Source: Labia minor (lineage: Eukaryota; Arthropoda; Insecta; Dermaptera; Spongiphoridae). From it: 64,000 nucleotides of DNA. Position numbers and translations under genes: made by a program. Positions 13,501-25,221 of the stretch are shown piece by piece (positions within the stretch are counted from its first letter, which is position 1; each line of letters begins with the position of its first letter). Below the pieces are notes generated by a model. It saw nothing but the letters and a program-made list of their open reading frames with translations. It was not told the origin of the DNA and made no database searches. Location of the stretch: NCBI GenBank assembly GCA_963082975.1, contig OY720346.1:77616767-77680766 (forward strand), given 5' to 3'.

Positions 13501-16144
13501 TCGATGAAATTTGAATTTATTCGTGTTTAGAATAAGAAATAAATAAGAATGATATATAATTCATAAATTTTATATTTCTATTTAAAAAAGTAGCATTTTC
13601 GCTAAAATCTTAATGAAAAATGTCGTTTTTTCTATGAAATCCACGAAAATAATTGAGATATCGATGAAATTTGAATTTATTCGTGTTTAGAATAAGAAAT
13701 AAATAAGAATGATATATAATTCATAAATTTTATATTTCTATTTAAAAAGTAGCATTTTCGCTAAAATCTTAATGAAAAATGTCGTTTTTTCTATGAAATC
13801 CACGAAAATAATTGAGACATCGATGAAATTTGAATTTATTCGTGGTTAGAATAAGAAATAAATAAGAATGATATATAATTCATAAATTTTATATTTCTAT
13901 TTAAAAAAGTAGCATTTTCGCTAAAATCTTAATGAAAAATGTCGTTTTTTCTATGAAATCCACGAAAATAAATGAGACATCGATGAAATTTGAATTTATT
14001 CGTGTTTAGAATAAGAAATAAATAAGAATGATATATAATTCATAAATTTTATATTTCTATTTAAAAAAGTAGCATTTTCGCTAAAATCTTAATGAAAAAT
14101 GTCGTTTTTTCTATGAAATCCACGAAAATAATTGAGATAACGATGAAATTTGAATTTATTCGTGTTTAGAATAAGAAATAAATAAGAATGATATATAATT
14201 CATAAATTTTATATTTCTATTTAAAAAGTAGCATTTTCGCTAAAATCTTAATGAAAAATGTCGTTTTTTCTATGAAATCCACGAAAATAATTGAGATATC
14301 GATGAAATTTGAATTTATTCGTGTTTAGAATAAGAAATAAATAAGAATGATATATAATTCATAAATTTTATATTTCTATTTAAAAAAGTAGCATTTTCGC
14401 TAAAATCTTAATGAAAAATGTCGTTTTTTCTATGAAATCCACGAAAATAATTGAGATATCGATGAAATTTGAATTTATTCGTGTTTAGAATAAGAAATAA
14501 ATAAGAATGATATATAATTCATAAATTTTATATTTCTATTTAAAAAAGTAGCATTTTCGCTAAAATCTTAATGAAAAATGTCGTTTTTTCTATGAAATCC
14601 ACGAAAATAATTGAGACATCGATGAAATTTGAATTTATTCGTGTTTAGAATAAGAAATAAATAAGAATGATATATAATTCATAAATTTTATATTTCTATT
14701 TAAAAAAGTAGCATTTTCGCTAAAATCTTAATGAAAAATGTCGTTTTTTTCTATGAAATCCACGAAAATAATTGAGATATCGATGAAATTTGAATTTATT
14801 CGTGTTTAGAATAAGAAATAAATAAGAATGATATATAATTCATAAATTTTATATTTCTATTTAAAAAAGTAGCATTTTCGCTAAAATCTTAATGAAAAAT
14901 GTCGTTTTTCTATGAAATCCACGAAAATAATTGAGATATCGATGAAATTTGAATTTATTCGTGTTTAGAATAAGAAATAAATAAGAATAATATATAATTC
15001 ATAAATTTTATATTTCTATTTAAAAAAGTAGCATTTTCGCTAAAATCTTAATGAAAAATGTCGTTTTTTCTATGAAATCCACGAAAATAATTGAGATATC
15101 GATGAAATTTGAATTTATTCGTGTTTAGAATAAGAAATAAATAAGAATGATATATAATTCATAAATTTTATATTTCTATTTAAAAAAGTAGCATTTTCGC
15201 TAAAATCTTAATGAAAAATGTCGTTTTTTCTATGAAATCCACGAAAATAATTGAGATATCGATGAAATTTGAATTTATTCGTGTTTAGAATAAGAAATAA
15301 ATAAGAATGATATATAATTCATAAATTTTATATTTCTATTTAAAAAAGTAGCATTTTCGCTAAAATCTTAATGAAAAATGTCGTTTTTTCTATGAAATCC
15401 ACGAAAATAATTGAGACATCGATGAAATTTGAATTTATTCGTGTTTAGAATAAGAAATATATAAGAATGATATATAATTCATAAATTTTATATTTCTATT
15501 TAAAAAAGTAGCATTTTCGCTAAAATCTTAATGAAAAATGTCGTTTTTTCTATGAAATCCACGAAAATAATTGAGATATCGATGAAATTTGAATTTATTC
15601 GTGTTTAGAATAAGAAATAAATAAGAATGATATATAATTCATAAATTTTATATTTCTATTTAAAAAAGTAGCATTTTCGCTAAAATCTTAATGAAAAATG
15701 TCGTTTTTTCTATGAAATCCACGAAAATAATTGAGATATCGATGAAATTTGAATTTATTCGTGTTTAGAATAAGAAATAAATAAGAATAATATATAATTC
15801 ATAAATTTTATATTTCTATTTAAAAAAGTAGCATTTTCGCTAAAATCTTAATGAAAAATGTCGTTTTTTCTATGAAATCCACGAAAATAATTGAGATATC
15901 GATGAAATTTGAATTTATTCGTGTTTAGAATAAGAAATAAATAAGAATGATATATAATTCATAAATTTTCTATTTCTATTTAAAAAAGTAGCATTTTCGC
16001 TAAAATCTTAATGAAAAATGTCGTTTTTTCTATGAAATCCACGAAAATAATTGAGATATCGATGAAATTTGAATTTATTCGTGTTTAGAATAAGAAATAA
16101 ATAAGAATGATATATAATTCATAAATTTTATATTTCTATTTAAA
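1539..16144 (+). repeat. 160-bp satellite DNA array, main block (about 91 monomers)
   Basis: Head-to-tail tandem repeat with a strict 160-bp period; for example TTATTCGTGTTTAG recurs at 1681, 1841, 2001 and onward. Monomers are nearly identical and AT-rich. They carry a handful of marker sites: GTAGCAT or GTAGTAT, CTTAATG or CTTCATG, ATATCGATG or ATATCGCTG, and TTTGTATTT or TTTCTATTT. The last site divides the block into a G-type domain (1539 to about 9715) and a C-type domain (about 9716 onward). No protein is encoded. Such an array is typical of pericentromeric or other heterochromatin; that placement is inference. Confidence 0.98.
5460..9715. other. satellite stretch with dense homopolymer indels
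   Basis: From 1539 to 5460 the monomers have almost no length changes. From about 5460 to 9715 one-base gains or losses occur in most monomers, mainly in T or A runs (for example near 5470, 6330, 6710, 7040, 7400, 7440, 7502, 7600 and 9300). The pattern stops at the domain switch. This looks like unpolished long-read sequence patched into the array. Confidence 0.7.
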
Positions 16145-16147
16145 TTA

Positions 16148-16774
16148 GCTGGAGTGTCTCCACTCGACTATCTCGCAATATGAATTGGATTAAATAACAT
16201 AATATATTATATTTAAATTAAATTTAATTAATTATAAATTATAAATAATAAATAATAAATATTAAACCAGCGCATGTTTGGCTTTTTGTTGATGGCACCA
16301 CGTCACGTGTTGACGCGTGAGATTTTCAGTGTTAAAAAATTAATTCTGGTAATTTCAGCGAATCAATCAAGCTGAAATTCTATATATAGCAGTTTTATAT
16401 AATTATTAATCATGTGAAAAATTATCAAACATATATCTTTATTTTTACGGTCACTTTAGAGGAAAAAAAATCAAAACGTTGTAGGTAATGACCCTCTTCC
16501 GGTTGAGCTACATTTCTCAAAAGTTGATAGAAAACTATGAATTTTGAATAATGTCCATGTACCAAATTTCATCATTCTAGCTCAAACCGTTTTTGCGTAA
16601 TCTTGCCTACATACATACACACACACATACACACATACACACACACATACACACACACAGACATTTTTCTCAACCTTAGTGAAAATGATTCAGGAACCTT
16701 CAAAACGTATAAAAACATCAAAATCTCAACATCGAAAATTTTCATGATCGCAATACTATCTCTGGCGAGATAGT
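16148..16774 (-). mobile_element. HINE family 1, copy 1, inserted in the satellite
   Basis: Non-autonomous Helentron-type element. Read on the minus strand it starts with ACTATCTCGCCAGAG, has a GT-rich microsatellite near 16612-16660, and ends with GCGAGATAGT (the subterminal repeat inverted) plus the hairpin TGGAG-ACA-CTCCA and AGC. An internal hairpin TTTCAGC/GCTGAAA (about 16356-16380) and a TATATATAG box are shared with other copies. It interrupts a satellite monomer within the run of A after CTATTT, so the empty site is known. It is nearly identical to the copy at 25831-26452, which points to recent movement. There is no coding sequence. Confidence 0.88.
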
Positions 16775-17944
16775 AAAAAGTAGCATTTTCGCTAAAATCT
16801 TAATGAAAAATGTCGTTTTTTCTATGAAATCCACGAAAATAATTGAGATATCGATGAAATTTGAATTTATTCGTGTTTAGAATAAGAAATAAATAAGAAT
16901 GATATATAATTCATAAATTTTATATTTCTATTTAAAAAAGTAGCATTTTCGCTAAAATCTTAATGAAAAATGTCGTTTTTTCTATGAAATCCACGAAAAT
17001 ATTTGAGATATCGATGAAATTTGAATTTATTCGTGTTTAGAATAAGAAATAAATAAGAATGATATATAATTCATAAATTTTATATTTCTATTTAAAAAAG
17101 TAGCATTTTCGCTAAAATCTTAATGAAAAATGTCCTTTTTTCTATGAAATCCACGAAAATAATTGAGATATCGATGAAATTTGAATTTATTCGTGTTTAG
17201 AATAAGAAATAAATAAGAATGATATATAATTCATAAATTTTATATTTCTATTTAAAAAAGTAGCATTTTCGCTAAAATCTTAATGAAAAATGTCCTTTTT
17301 TCTATGAAATCCACGAAAATAATTGAGATATCGATGAAATTTGAATTTATTCGTGTTTAGAATAAGAAATAAATAAGAATGATATATAATTCATAAATTT
17401 TATATTTCTATTTAAAAAAGTAGCATTTTCGCTAAAATCTTAATGAAAAATGTCGTTTTTTCTATGAAATCCACGAAAATAATTGAGATATCGATGAAAT
17501 TTGAATTTATTCGTGTTTAGAATAAGAAATAAATAAGAATGATATATAATTCATAAATTTTATATTTCTATTTAAAAAAGTAGCATTTTCGCTAAAATCT
17601 TAATGAAAAATGTCGTTTTTTCTATGAAATCCACGAAAATAATTGAGATATCGATGAAATTTGAATTTATTCGTGTTTAGAATAAGAAATAAATAAGAAT
17701 GATATATAATTCATAAATTTTCTATTTCTATTTAAAAAAGTAGCATTTTCGCTAAAATCTTAATGAAAAATGTCGTTTTTTCTATGAAATCCACGAAAAT
17801 AATTGAGATATCGATGAAATTTGAATTTATTCGTGTTTAGAATAAGAAATAAATAAGAATGATATATAATTCATAAATTTTATATTTCTATTTAAAAAAG
17901 TAGCATTTTCGCTAAAATCTTAATGAAAAATGTCCTTTTTTCTA
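16775..17944 (+). repeat. 160-bp satellite DNA, distal block (about 7 monomers)
   Basis: Continuation of the C-type satellite after the HINE. It carries local variants such as GTCCTTTTTT at about 17130, 17290 and 17930 that are not seen in the main block. The array ends abruptly inside a monomer at about 17944 with no flanking repeat. Confidence 0.97.
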
Positions 17945-18843
17945 AAATTATGTAAATTGAAACATGTTTGTTTTTGTATAGAATTTAATTTTTGTTATAA
18001 TTGGTATAGTTACTACAATTTCTATTAGTTTCTGTTAATTAATATTTTTGTGCTTTAAATACAATTTTTCCGAATAAGCAACTTTTTTCAATAAGAAACT
18101 TTTCTATTGAAATTGGTTGAAATGAGTTACTTATATAGATAATATATATGAAAATTTATTATTAATTTATTATATTGATCATCTTGATTATAATTTTATT
18201 TCTATGTATTAATTAGTAATACTTATTTAGTAATTTCAAATATATACTCATTAAAAATTGAAGGTCTTTTTTTTGTCAAGTTCAGGTGAAATTAATTGTA
18301 ATTAGAACAAAATAAAATACAAGATTTAGTCTTGCAAACTTTATAAATTATAGATTCCATCTCATATTCATAGAGCCCTTCTGGTCTTTTTCATAGTATA
18401 ACCCTGTTAATAAGGTCCCATGGGTTGTTGAAGAGTTGAGAATGGGTAAGGGATGAAAGATGAAAGGGGATGAGCGGTGGAGAGAGGGAGTATAGAGGGA
18501 AAGGAATGAGACATGACACCGTTGGTCCTTTTTAATAATAAATATCAAACTTCTTATGACAAAAAATATGCAGTAAGAAAATTTTCTAGCTAAACTTTAT
18601 ATATTTATTTTATTTTTGTTTCTGTTCTGTTCTTCTCTTAGAAGGGATGGGATGGGGAAGGGGGAGTTGTTCTCGACTCAGATATTTTTTTTTTTTTTTC
18701 AAAATTAATATTAAAAAGAGTAATTACTTATATAGGTATTAGATAAAAAATTTCTGATTTTTATTTTAACTTATTAAACAATCAATGACACATTTCAAAA
18801 TTTATTTTTATCATGATTATTCTCATTTCTTCGTTATGTATTC
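17945..18843. other. AT-rich spacer with purine-rich patches
   Basis: Mostly A/T. Two purine-rich islands (about 18430-18520 and 18640-18672) stand out in base composition. A short reverse-strand open frame over the first is rich in Ser, His and Pro and resembles nothing I know, so I do not call a gene. Confidence 0.5.
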
Positions 18844-19497
18844 CAGTGATTCTCAACCAGTGTGCCGCGAGATTATGACTTCCCAATTTTTTTCTAAATT
18901 TAAAACAAAAAAAAATTTAAAACATTTTTGGGACTAGGCTCTTAAACGTTTCCGGCTTTTTTCTAAATTTGTTCAATATGGTTCTAAAAAAAAAACCGTT
19001 TTTGGGTCCACTTATTTTCAATATGGTAAACTTTTACACTTATCTTTTTCTTTGTGTGCCGCCAAATTTTTAAACCGTTAAAAGTGTGCCGCGGTTAAAA
19101 AACAGGTTGAGTATCACTGTTGTACATAAATAATTTGTTCCTTAACATAAGATTCTGCATGAATTACAATAAAAGACAAATGTTTAGATTTTAAATTAAA
19201 CATTCAAGCAATCATTATCACGATAGCATACAATAGAATATTAAAAAAAAATAAAAAAAAAACTTTATGGCGTTATCAGTGATGTTTAAGGCCGATTCCC
19301 CTTGACTAATTTTAAATATGTTCAATTAAAGGTTAAAATAAAACAATGAAAAAAAGAACGAAAAGATAAAAAAATATATTATATAGATATATAAATAGAA
19401 ATGATGGTATTATATAGGTAACTACGAGTATATATAATTACTTGCTCTCTGGTGAAATCTTGTGTGCCGCGGTAAAAAAAAAGGTTGAGAACCACTG
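18844..19497 (+). mobile_element. composite hAT MITE carrying a shared 0.3-kb segment
   Basis: Both ends are hAT terminal repeats: CAGTGATTCTCAACC at the left and GGTTGAGAACCACTG at the right. The flanking 8-mers ATGTATTC (18836-18843) and ATGTAATC (19498-19505) differ at one base, fitting an 8-bp hAT target duplication. A third terminus-like sequence (GGTTGAGTATCACTG) ends at 19119. The stretch from there to about 19460 is not hAT-like, but it matches 33951-34296 in reverse. The GTGTGCCGC motif next to each end is typical of this widespread hAT group. Confidence 0.75.
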
Positions 19498-20463
19498 ATG
19501 TAATCCTATATGATTTATTAAGATGCAAAGTAATAGTACTAATTTGCTATTGTTATTATTATTATTATTATTATTATTGTGTTTATAAACCTTTCCAATA
19601 TAATAGGTTCATCCTTATCACTGATATCAAGAGTATGTACTCCAAATGGGTTACAAGATGAAACTCTGAACTGTTTGTTCCCCTTCTAATAATCGAGCTG
19701 ACAACCCTTAACAACAGACAACAACTAAATCAACATCAGCTAGTATATATATATACTTGAATTAGCAATTAATACAGGAGTAGATGGATAGTGGAGCTAG
19801 AATATATCATTGTGATGTCTATGCTGTTCATATGTTTGAATAATCACCAATAATTATGTCAATGAAACGATAATTTATGAAAGACATTGCGATTGATAGA
19901 AATTGAATATGTTTTATGAAATAAGAAATTTCTATAAAATTAAATATAACAAAATGTTTATTTTCTTAAAAAAAGATGATCCCCAATTTGGTTCTGCCCT
20001 TACTCTTAGGTTGTTATAACTCAATTTTTATATTATATATATATGTTTTGATCTTGTATAGTAGTATCCATTCTGAACCTTTTATGTTGAACAACAGATG
20101 GTGTTCAATATATATATATATATATATATATATAATAAGAGTTTTACTGGTTTAGTAAATTGCTTTTCATGTTATATGACCTTGGATATATAATCTGATC
20201 TTTTGTGGGGTTATATTAGATAAAATATCGTTTAACTGAGTAAGAAATCATCTTTTTTTTATCTATAACTTGAATAAGTTTTTTTTTTACGCTATAAAAT
20301 AAAAAAAATAATCAAATTTAATATATACATACATAAATATAGTATTTTGGTTCAAATTGTTAATTATTCTTTAAAAAAAAATATTATTAGTTGCAAGAGT
20401 CATATTTGTTTAAATTTATTTCTAATAAATTTGAAGCCGGCAGGACGAGGGTGAAATGAAAGT
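19498..20463. other. AT-rich spacer with microsatellites
   Basis: Contains an (ATT)n run near 19549-19580 and a (TA)n run at about 20106-20134. No gene or element end was recognised. Confidence 0.6.
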
Positions 20464-20557
20464 GCCAGGGGCCCCCAACTTCTTAGAAATCAGTGAAACA
20501 ATTTTTTTTTTTAATATGATGTCTCTATGTGGCACCGCTAAGAGGCGCTGCAAACGC
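20464..20557 (-). repeat. dispersed repeat shared with the mariner insert
   Basis: Matches the right half of 368-620 in the opposite orientation. Shared blocks include GGGCCCCC/GGGGGCCC, TTAATATGATGTCTC and CACCGCTAAGA-GCGCTGCA. It is a second, diverged copy of the same unidentified element. Boundaries are approximate. Confidence 0.65.
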
Positions 20558-20876
20558 TCAAACATTTTGTTCATTAATACTAGGAAATGAGAAGAAATAA
20601 ATTAAAATCTTAGTTTTTCAATCACCGAGTTTCTTTCTGTCTACTCAAAATAAATCTCAAAACTACGAGTAAAATGATTATTTTTTGGAAACCTCTGTTA
20701 GAGTTATTGACCATTAAATGTCTACATATTCCGGTAAATTAAGAAAGACCGTTTTAGGAGCCAGTCCATCAACAGTAACCTTCCCCAATTAGACCGAAAT
20801 AATATCTAATTCATTTAATTTAATTTATACGTTTAATATAGATATACAATACATATACAACATATCGGGTAAAGCA

Positions 20877-21250
20877 TACAGTCGTTGGCCCCCTTAAGCA
20901 ATTCCTAGCAGTCTTTAATGCATATCTGGGTAAATTGCGGAACAATCTGTGTCAAATTAGGTTTGCAGAACTATACTATACTATGTGCAGTTGGATGAAT
21001 AAAAAAAATCATTTTCTCATGACATTTTCAATAAACACTTTTTTAAAAAAAACTCCTAAAAAATACAGTTATTGGCTCAATGTTATAATTATTGACCTAG
21101 GTATTCTATTGTGATTATACAACCATTCAACAAACCATTACATAACCATAGTTAATAGTGCAATTTTTAAAATAAAAATCTCTAATTATTTGTGTTTTAG
21201 TGATAGGGGGCCAATGACTGCCTCGGGGCCAACGACTGTATACTTTACCC
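20877..21250. mobile_element. small TIR element (MITE), class unknown
   Basis: Left end GGGTAAAGCATACAGTCG and right end CGACTGTATACTTTACCC form inverted termini that continue into TTGGCCCC/GGGGCCAA. The right end holds a second, tandem GGGGGCCAATGACTG unit. There is no transposase. Flanks are AT-rich, so the target duplication (possibly TA or TAT) cannot be fixed. Confidence 0.7.
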
Positions 21251-22137
21251 TATATAAATTTACGATACATATTTATATAATATTCTTTCATTTTTTTTTA
21301 TAAATGACAAATGATAATATGTATATTTTATTTAATTAAATTTATATTTACGTATGCAATGAAATATCTAAGAATTGATATAAGAATTGATATGTAGGTA
21401 TATACAATACAATAAATATGTAAAATGATAAATTTTCCAGATAAGAACGAAATTTATTTTATCTTCGACTAATTATTAATTATACTAATATTATTTTCAC
21501 ATGCTCTTATTATATATATAGATGTATAGATATAATATTATACCTTGTTTAACTTACATATATTAAAAAAAATGAAATGAATTATATATATGCATAGATT
21601 ATGGGACCAGTTTCTATTCTTATTTGAATAAAAAATCATTTAATATATGATTTTAATCTTAATATATATCTTTTAATTAATCTTTCTATATAACTTTTCA
21701 CTATTTATTTTTGCCAAAGGATTTTTATTTCTTTATTCAAATAGAAAATAAGAAAATTGATTAATTTTATTTTAAAAAGGAAAATGTCTTTAAAATAAAA
21801 TAAGAATGTAGATCAAATGTATTTTAGATGATTAATTTTTAGATTAAAAATATGTATAGTAATTAATATTAAAGTATGAATATATTAAAAATAGCATAAA
21901 TACAGTTCAGTTCAGTTTTAAAGTGTATGGGTGTGTAGATTGTGTGATCTATATATTTAAAAGACAGTTCTATCACATACTCCTCCTAAACGACTTATGC
22001 GATTTGGGCCATTCCAATGCCATTTGATAGCCCTCGGGCATATCTATTAATAGCGTGAAATTCATTGGAAAACAATAAATACTTTTTTGAGAAAAGTGAA
22101 AAAATAATTTTTTTCTTACTTTTTATTATTTTTATAT
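21251..22137. other. AT-rich spacer
   Basis: Low-complexity A/T sequence. A slightly richer patch near 21960-22060 has no recognised identity. Confidence 0.55.
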
Positions 22138-22414
22138 GTGACGCCACAGCCACCGTTTCTTATATCTTATATATTATAAATAAAATAAAATTAAAAATAT
22201 TTATGTTATATCTAAATCTGTTTTTTATTGAATTAATAGATACATTTAAATTAAGAAAAAACTAATGAAGATGATTTTTCCCAGAGATGTGATCAATAAA
22301 ACTCGATTTTTCTTTATAATTACTATCTCTAGTGTGAATTTCAAAAAAATGTACTACTAGGGGGTACAGGGGGCGGAGCCCCCGTCTTGGTGTGAAGAGC
22401 GCCGAAGCAGCTAG
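22138..22414 (+). mobile_element. rearranged HINE-2-related element with Helitron-like end
   Basis: 22138-22240 matches family 2 HINE in plus orientation (compare 38625-38715). 22246-22350 matches a different part of the same family in minus orientation (compare 1225-1338). It is followed by a perfect hairpin GGGGGC-GGA-GCCCCC (22369-22383) and, 27 bases later, CTAG (22411-22414) then T, the canonical Helitron 3' terminus. The hairpin-to-end distance is longer than usual for Helitrons. Read as a chimeric rolling-circle element; no coding sequence. Confidence 0.55.
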
Positions 22415-22499
22415 TATCTTATTATTTTACACATTTTAATTATAAAATTAATAATAAAATAGAAAGGAGCATTTACAAATTGATATTATTTATTTTAAG

Positions 22500-22970
22500 A
22501 AGAAAAATACCAATAAATGAAGGATGATGATGGAACCTCCCCCGCCCCCTCTCTCTTTCAATTGGCGTAAAAGACAAACATAAAAGTCTAAATGGAATTG
22601 TCTCGCAAGTTTGTTGTTAGATGCTTAGCCATCTTCCATTTTACTTCCACATCTGGAACATTTCCTCTTTGTCTTATCAAAATTAGAGAGATTCTCTTCT
22701 TCTTTCTCCCTTCTACTTTTCTAGGTGTAGATGAGAATAATGTTGAAACAAACTTTTACACTTCCTCTCGGGTTGAAATTCATTCTCTCTCAACCTCACT
22801 TTCCCAGCCATCAGTCGATTTTCTAACTCCATTCCGATGTATTTCTCAAAATACAAACCAAAAGACCCAAGCACCCCCTCACCCTGTCACCCACACAAAC
22901 CCTTTCCTCTTAACACACTCTTTTACCTTCATTCATTCAACTTTTACTTTTCTAAGGAACTGAAAACCCA
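22500..22970 (+). other. pyrimidine-rich segment, no gene called
   Basis: GC content is higher than in the neighbourhood and one strand is rich in C and T. An open frame of 123 codons (22592-22963) begins MELSRKFVVRCLAIF and becomes Ser/Thr/Pro rich; it resembles no family I know. A pyrimidine tract followed by AG|GT near 22720 could mimic a splice acceptor. Composition alone explains the open frame, so I do not call it coding. Confidence 0.35.
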
Positions 22971-23625
22971 CAATGGTGATATTTCTTTAGAATAGAACTA
23001 GAATACAATTTCGTGAATTTCCGGTTAATAGAAAGTTTAGAAAAGTATCCGATAAAATTTCTTAAATCAATAATAAATAAAACAACAACAACAAAAAATT
23101 ACTAAATAAAAATAAAATAATTTTAAATAAAATGATATAATGAAATAAATATTATTTATATAGATATATATGTCATATTTATATGGGGATATTTATATTT
23201 AACTCATTTATAATACAATTTTACCAGTATTATTATTTATTAGTACCTGGAACACCGAGCTATCGCTCGACCCTTTCTCAAATTTATACAATTTATTATT
23301 ATAAACTTTAAAAATTTTAATTATTATTGCAATTATTAAATGGGTTTTTTAAAAATGACCCATCAAAAATTTGTTTCCCAAAATGGTACAAATTAATTAA
23401 AAAATCTTGATTTTCATTTCAAGATGAAAAATATATTAAAATTTACTTGATAAAATATTTGATCCTATATTATTCATATATAAGTATGTGTGTGTTGTTA
23501 TAATTAGATGGCTTCAGTTTTATATTATTCAAAGTAGCAATAGTTTATAGACTGTTTCGATCAAGGATTATTACTGATAATAATATAAATTCTGAAATTA
23601 TATTGACACCTGTACATGTCTATAT
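22971..23625. other. AT-rich spacer
   Basis: No recognisable feature. A short GC-richer patch at about 23245-23280 has no identity. Confidence 0.55.
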
Positions 23626-23825
23626 TTTAATTAAGAAAGGAGGATTAAGAAAAGAGGTTCTATTTTTTTCTTTTTATATATAATAATCATATAGCATTTA
23701 TATTATTTATAATTTAATATAAAAAACATTTTAATTAATATAATATATTTTATTTAATATTATTAGATCAGATCAAATATATTAGTATTATATGTTGCAA
23801 AGTTAATAAATATTTTTTTTTTTGG
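23626..23825 (+). repeat. dispersed AT-rich repeat, copy A
   Basis: About 200 bp with clear similarity to 42186-42385 in the same orientation: shared blocks include GATTAAGAAA-GAGGTT, ATTTATAATTTAAT, AATATTATTAGATCA and AGTATTATATGTTGC. Ends and class are unknown. Confidence 0.6.
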
Positions 23826-24002
23826 ATGGGGGAATGATAAATATATTTCGTAATTTGATTCTAAAATATTATTAAAATAAATATTTTTAATTTTATTTTG
23901 AAATTAAATAAAAAATTTTAAAATATTTTAAATATAGAAAAATATTAATACAATATATCAATTAAAAAAGAACGACAAGAGGAAAATTTCAATGAGGTGA
24001 TT

Positions 24003-24184
24003 TAAATTTACCATTTTAAATTAAGGAAATACTAATAAATTTGATTTTCTCGAGGATGAAACCAATTCAGATCGATTTTGCTTTATAAATATTATATTAT
24101 CTATGGTATGAATTTCAAAAAAATTCTTAGAGCGGTTTAATATTTCAAAAATATATAAATATATATATATACAATTTTTGCTAG
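24003..24184 (+). mobile_element. Helitron-like 3' fragment related to 22246-22414
   Basis: Shares the TTAAATTAAG-AAA-ACTAAT, TTTTCTC and TATG/GTGTGAATTTCAAAAAAAT blocks with 22246-22360 and ends in GCTAGTAT (CTAG at 24181-24184). The GC hairpin seen in the other copy is replaced by A/T sequence. Degenerate. Confidence 0.5.
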
Positions 24185-25221
24185 TATAATAAGTAATAAG
24201 ATAAGATTCATTATATGAATTGGCAGTTGTGTTAAGTAAGTAAGAAGATGGTATGGAAGATTTTCTTACTGGTCTCTGGTTCGTTTGAGAAAATCTAGAC
24301 AAAGGTGGAGAGGATCCGTTCTACTGATCATTAAATATCTCTACCCAGTCTATGCCCTGTCTTTTCAGAGATTCATCATCAACCAGTGGTTTATTCAATC
24401 AAGATAAAAAAATATTAAAAGAACTAGTTTTTTACGAAAGAGATTACAATCTTCAACCCATTTATAACAAATATGGCTTTCATTTGCATTCATATGATAG
24501 GTTTGATAAGATCTTCATTCTTCTTCCTTACAATTTTTTCTTTTCTTTTGGTAGGTAACTAATAGGTAGTTTTGATAAACTTCATAAATTTGAGTACCAT
24601 TATCTTAAAATAATAGAGTTTCAATGATTGCATTTTTACAGTTGTATGTATATAAAATGTGTAATTAAAAATTATAATTTATTTTTTGTATAAGCAATTG
24701 GTTAATTTATTTGTATAATACGTAATTGAATTAAAAGAAAATTTATTGGGATCACAAATGAAGCTTAATGAAGACTATAAATGAATGATTAATTATAAAT
24801 AATTTATATATATTGTTTTCATATAGTAATATATAAATGAATTAATTTATTATTATATTTCATATACTCTAATAAACTTAATTAAATATTATAATAAAGG
24901 TATTAAATGAAATAAAATGATATTTAATTTAGTGTAGGATAATTCTCAAAAGGGATGGAATGAGAATATGTATTCTTTTTATTATTGTTTTTTTTTATTT
25001 TTTTGTTTACTATATTTTGTTTATTAAGAGGGATTATATTAGGATAAGTTGTTTTGAGTCAACCCATCAGGGAGGTTCATTAACTTTTTCAATAAAAAAA
25101 ATTACACTTTAATAAACAAAACAGATACAATCCAGTATATATTAATATTATATATATATAAACATATAATTAAAATTATTTTAATAATATGTAGGTATTA
25201 ATATGATTAGTATTAAAAAAA
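24185..25221. other. AT-rich spacer with a short mixed-composition patch
   Basis: 24280-24560 is less AT-biased and has a 68-codon open frame (24352-24558) with no recognised similarity. The rest is A/T-rich. No element end was found. Confidence 0.45.

Noticed and set aside
1539-17944. CENP-B box in the satellite
   Set aside because: TTCG occurs in ATTCGTGTTTAG, but the required A and CGGG positions are absent.
1539-17944. CRISPR array
   Set aside because: The 160-bp units are contiguous tandem monomers without unique spacers, in a eukaryotic context.
22592-22963. 123-codon open frame with a splice-acceptor-like tract
   Set aside because: C/T-rich composition explains both; no domain or conserved residue pattern was seen.
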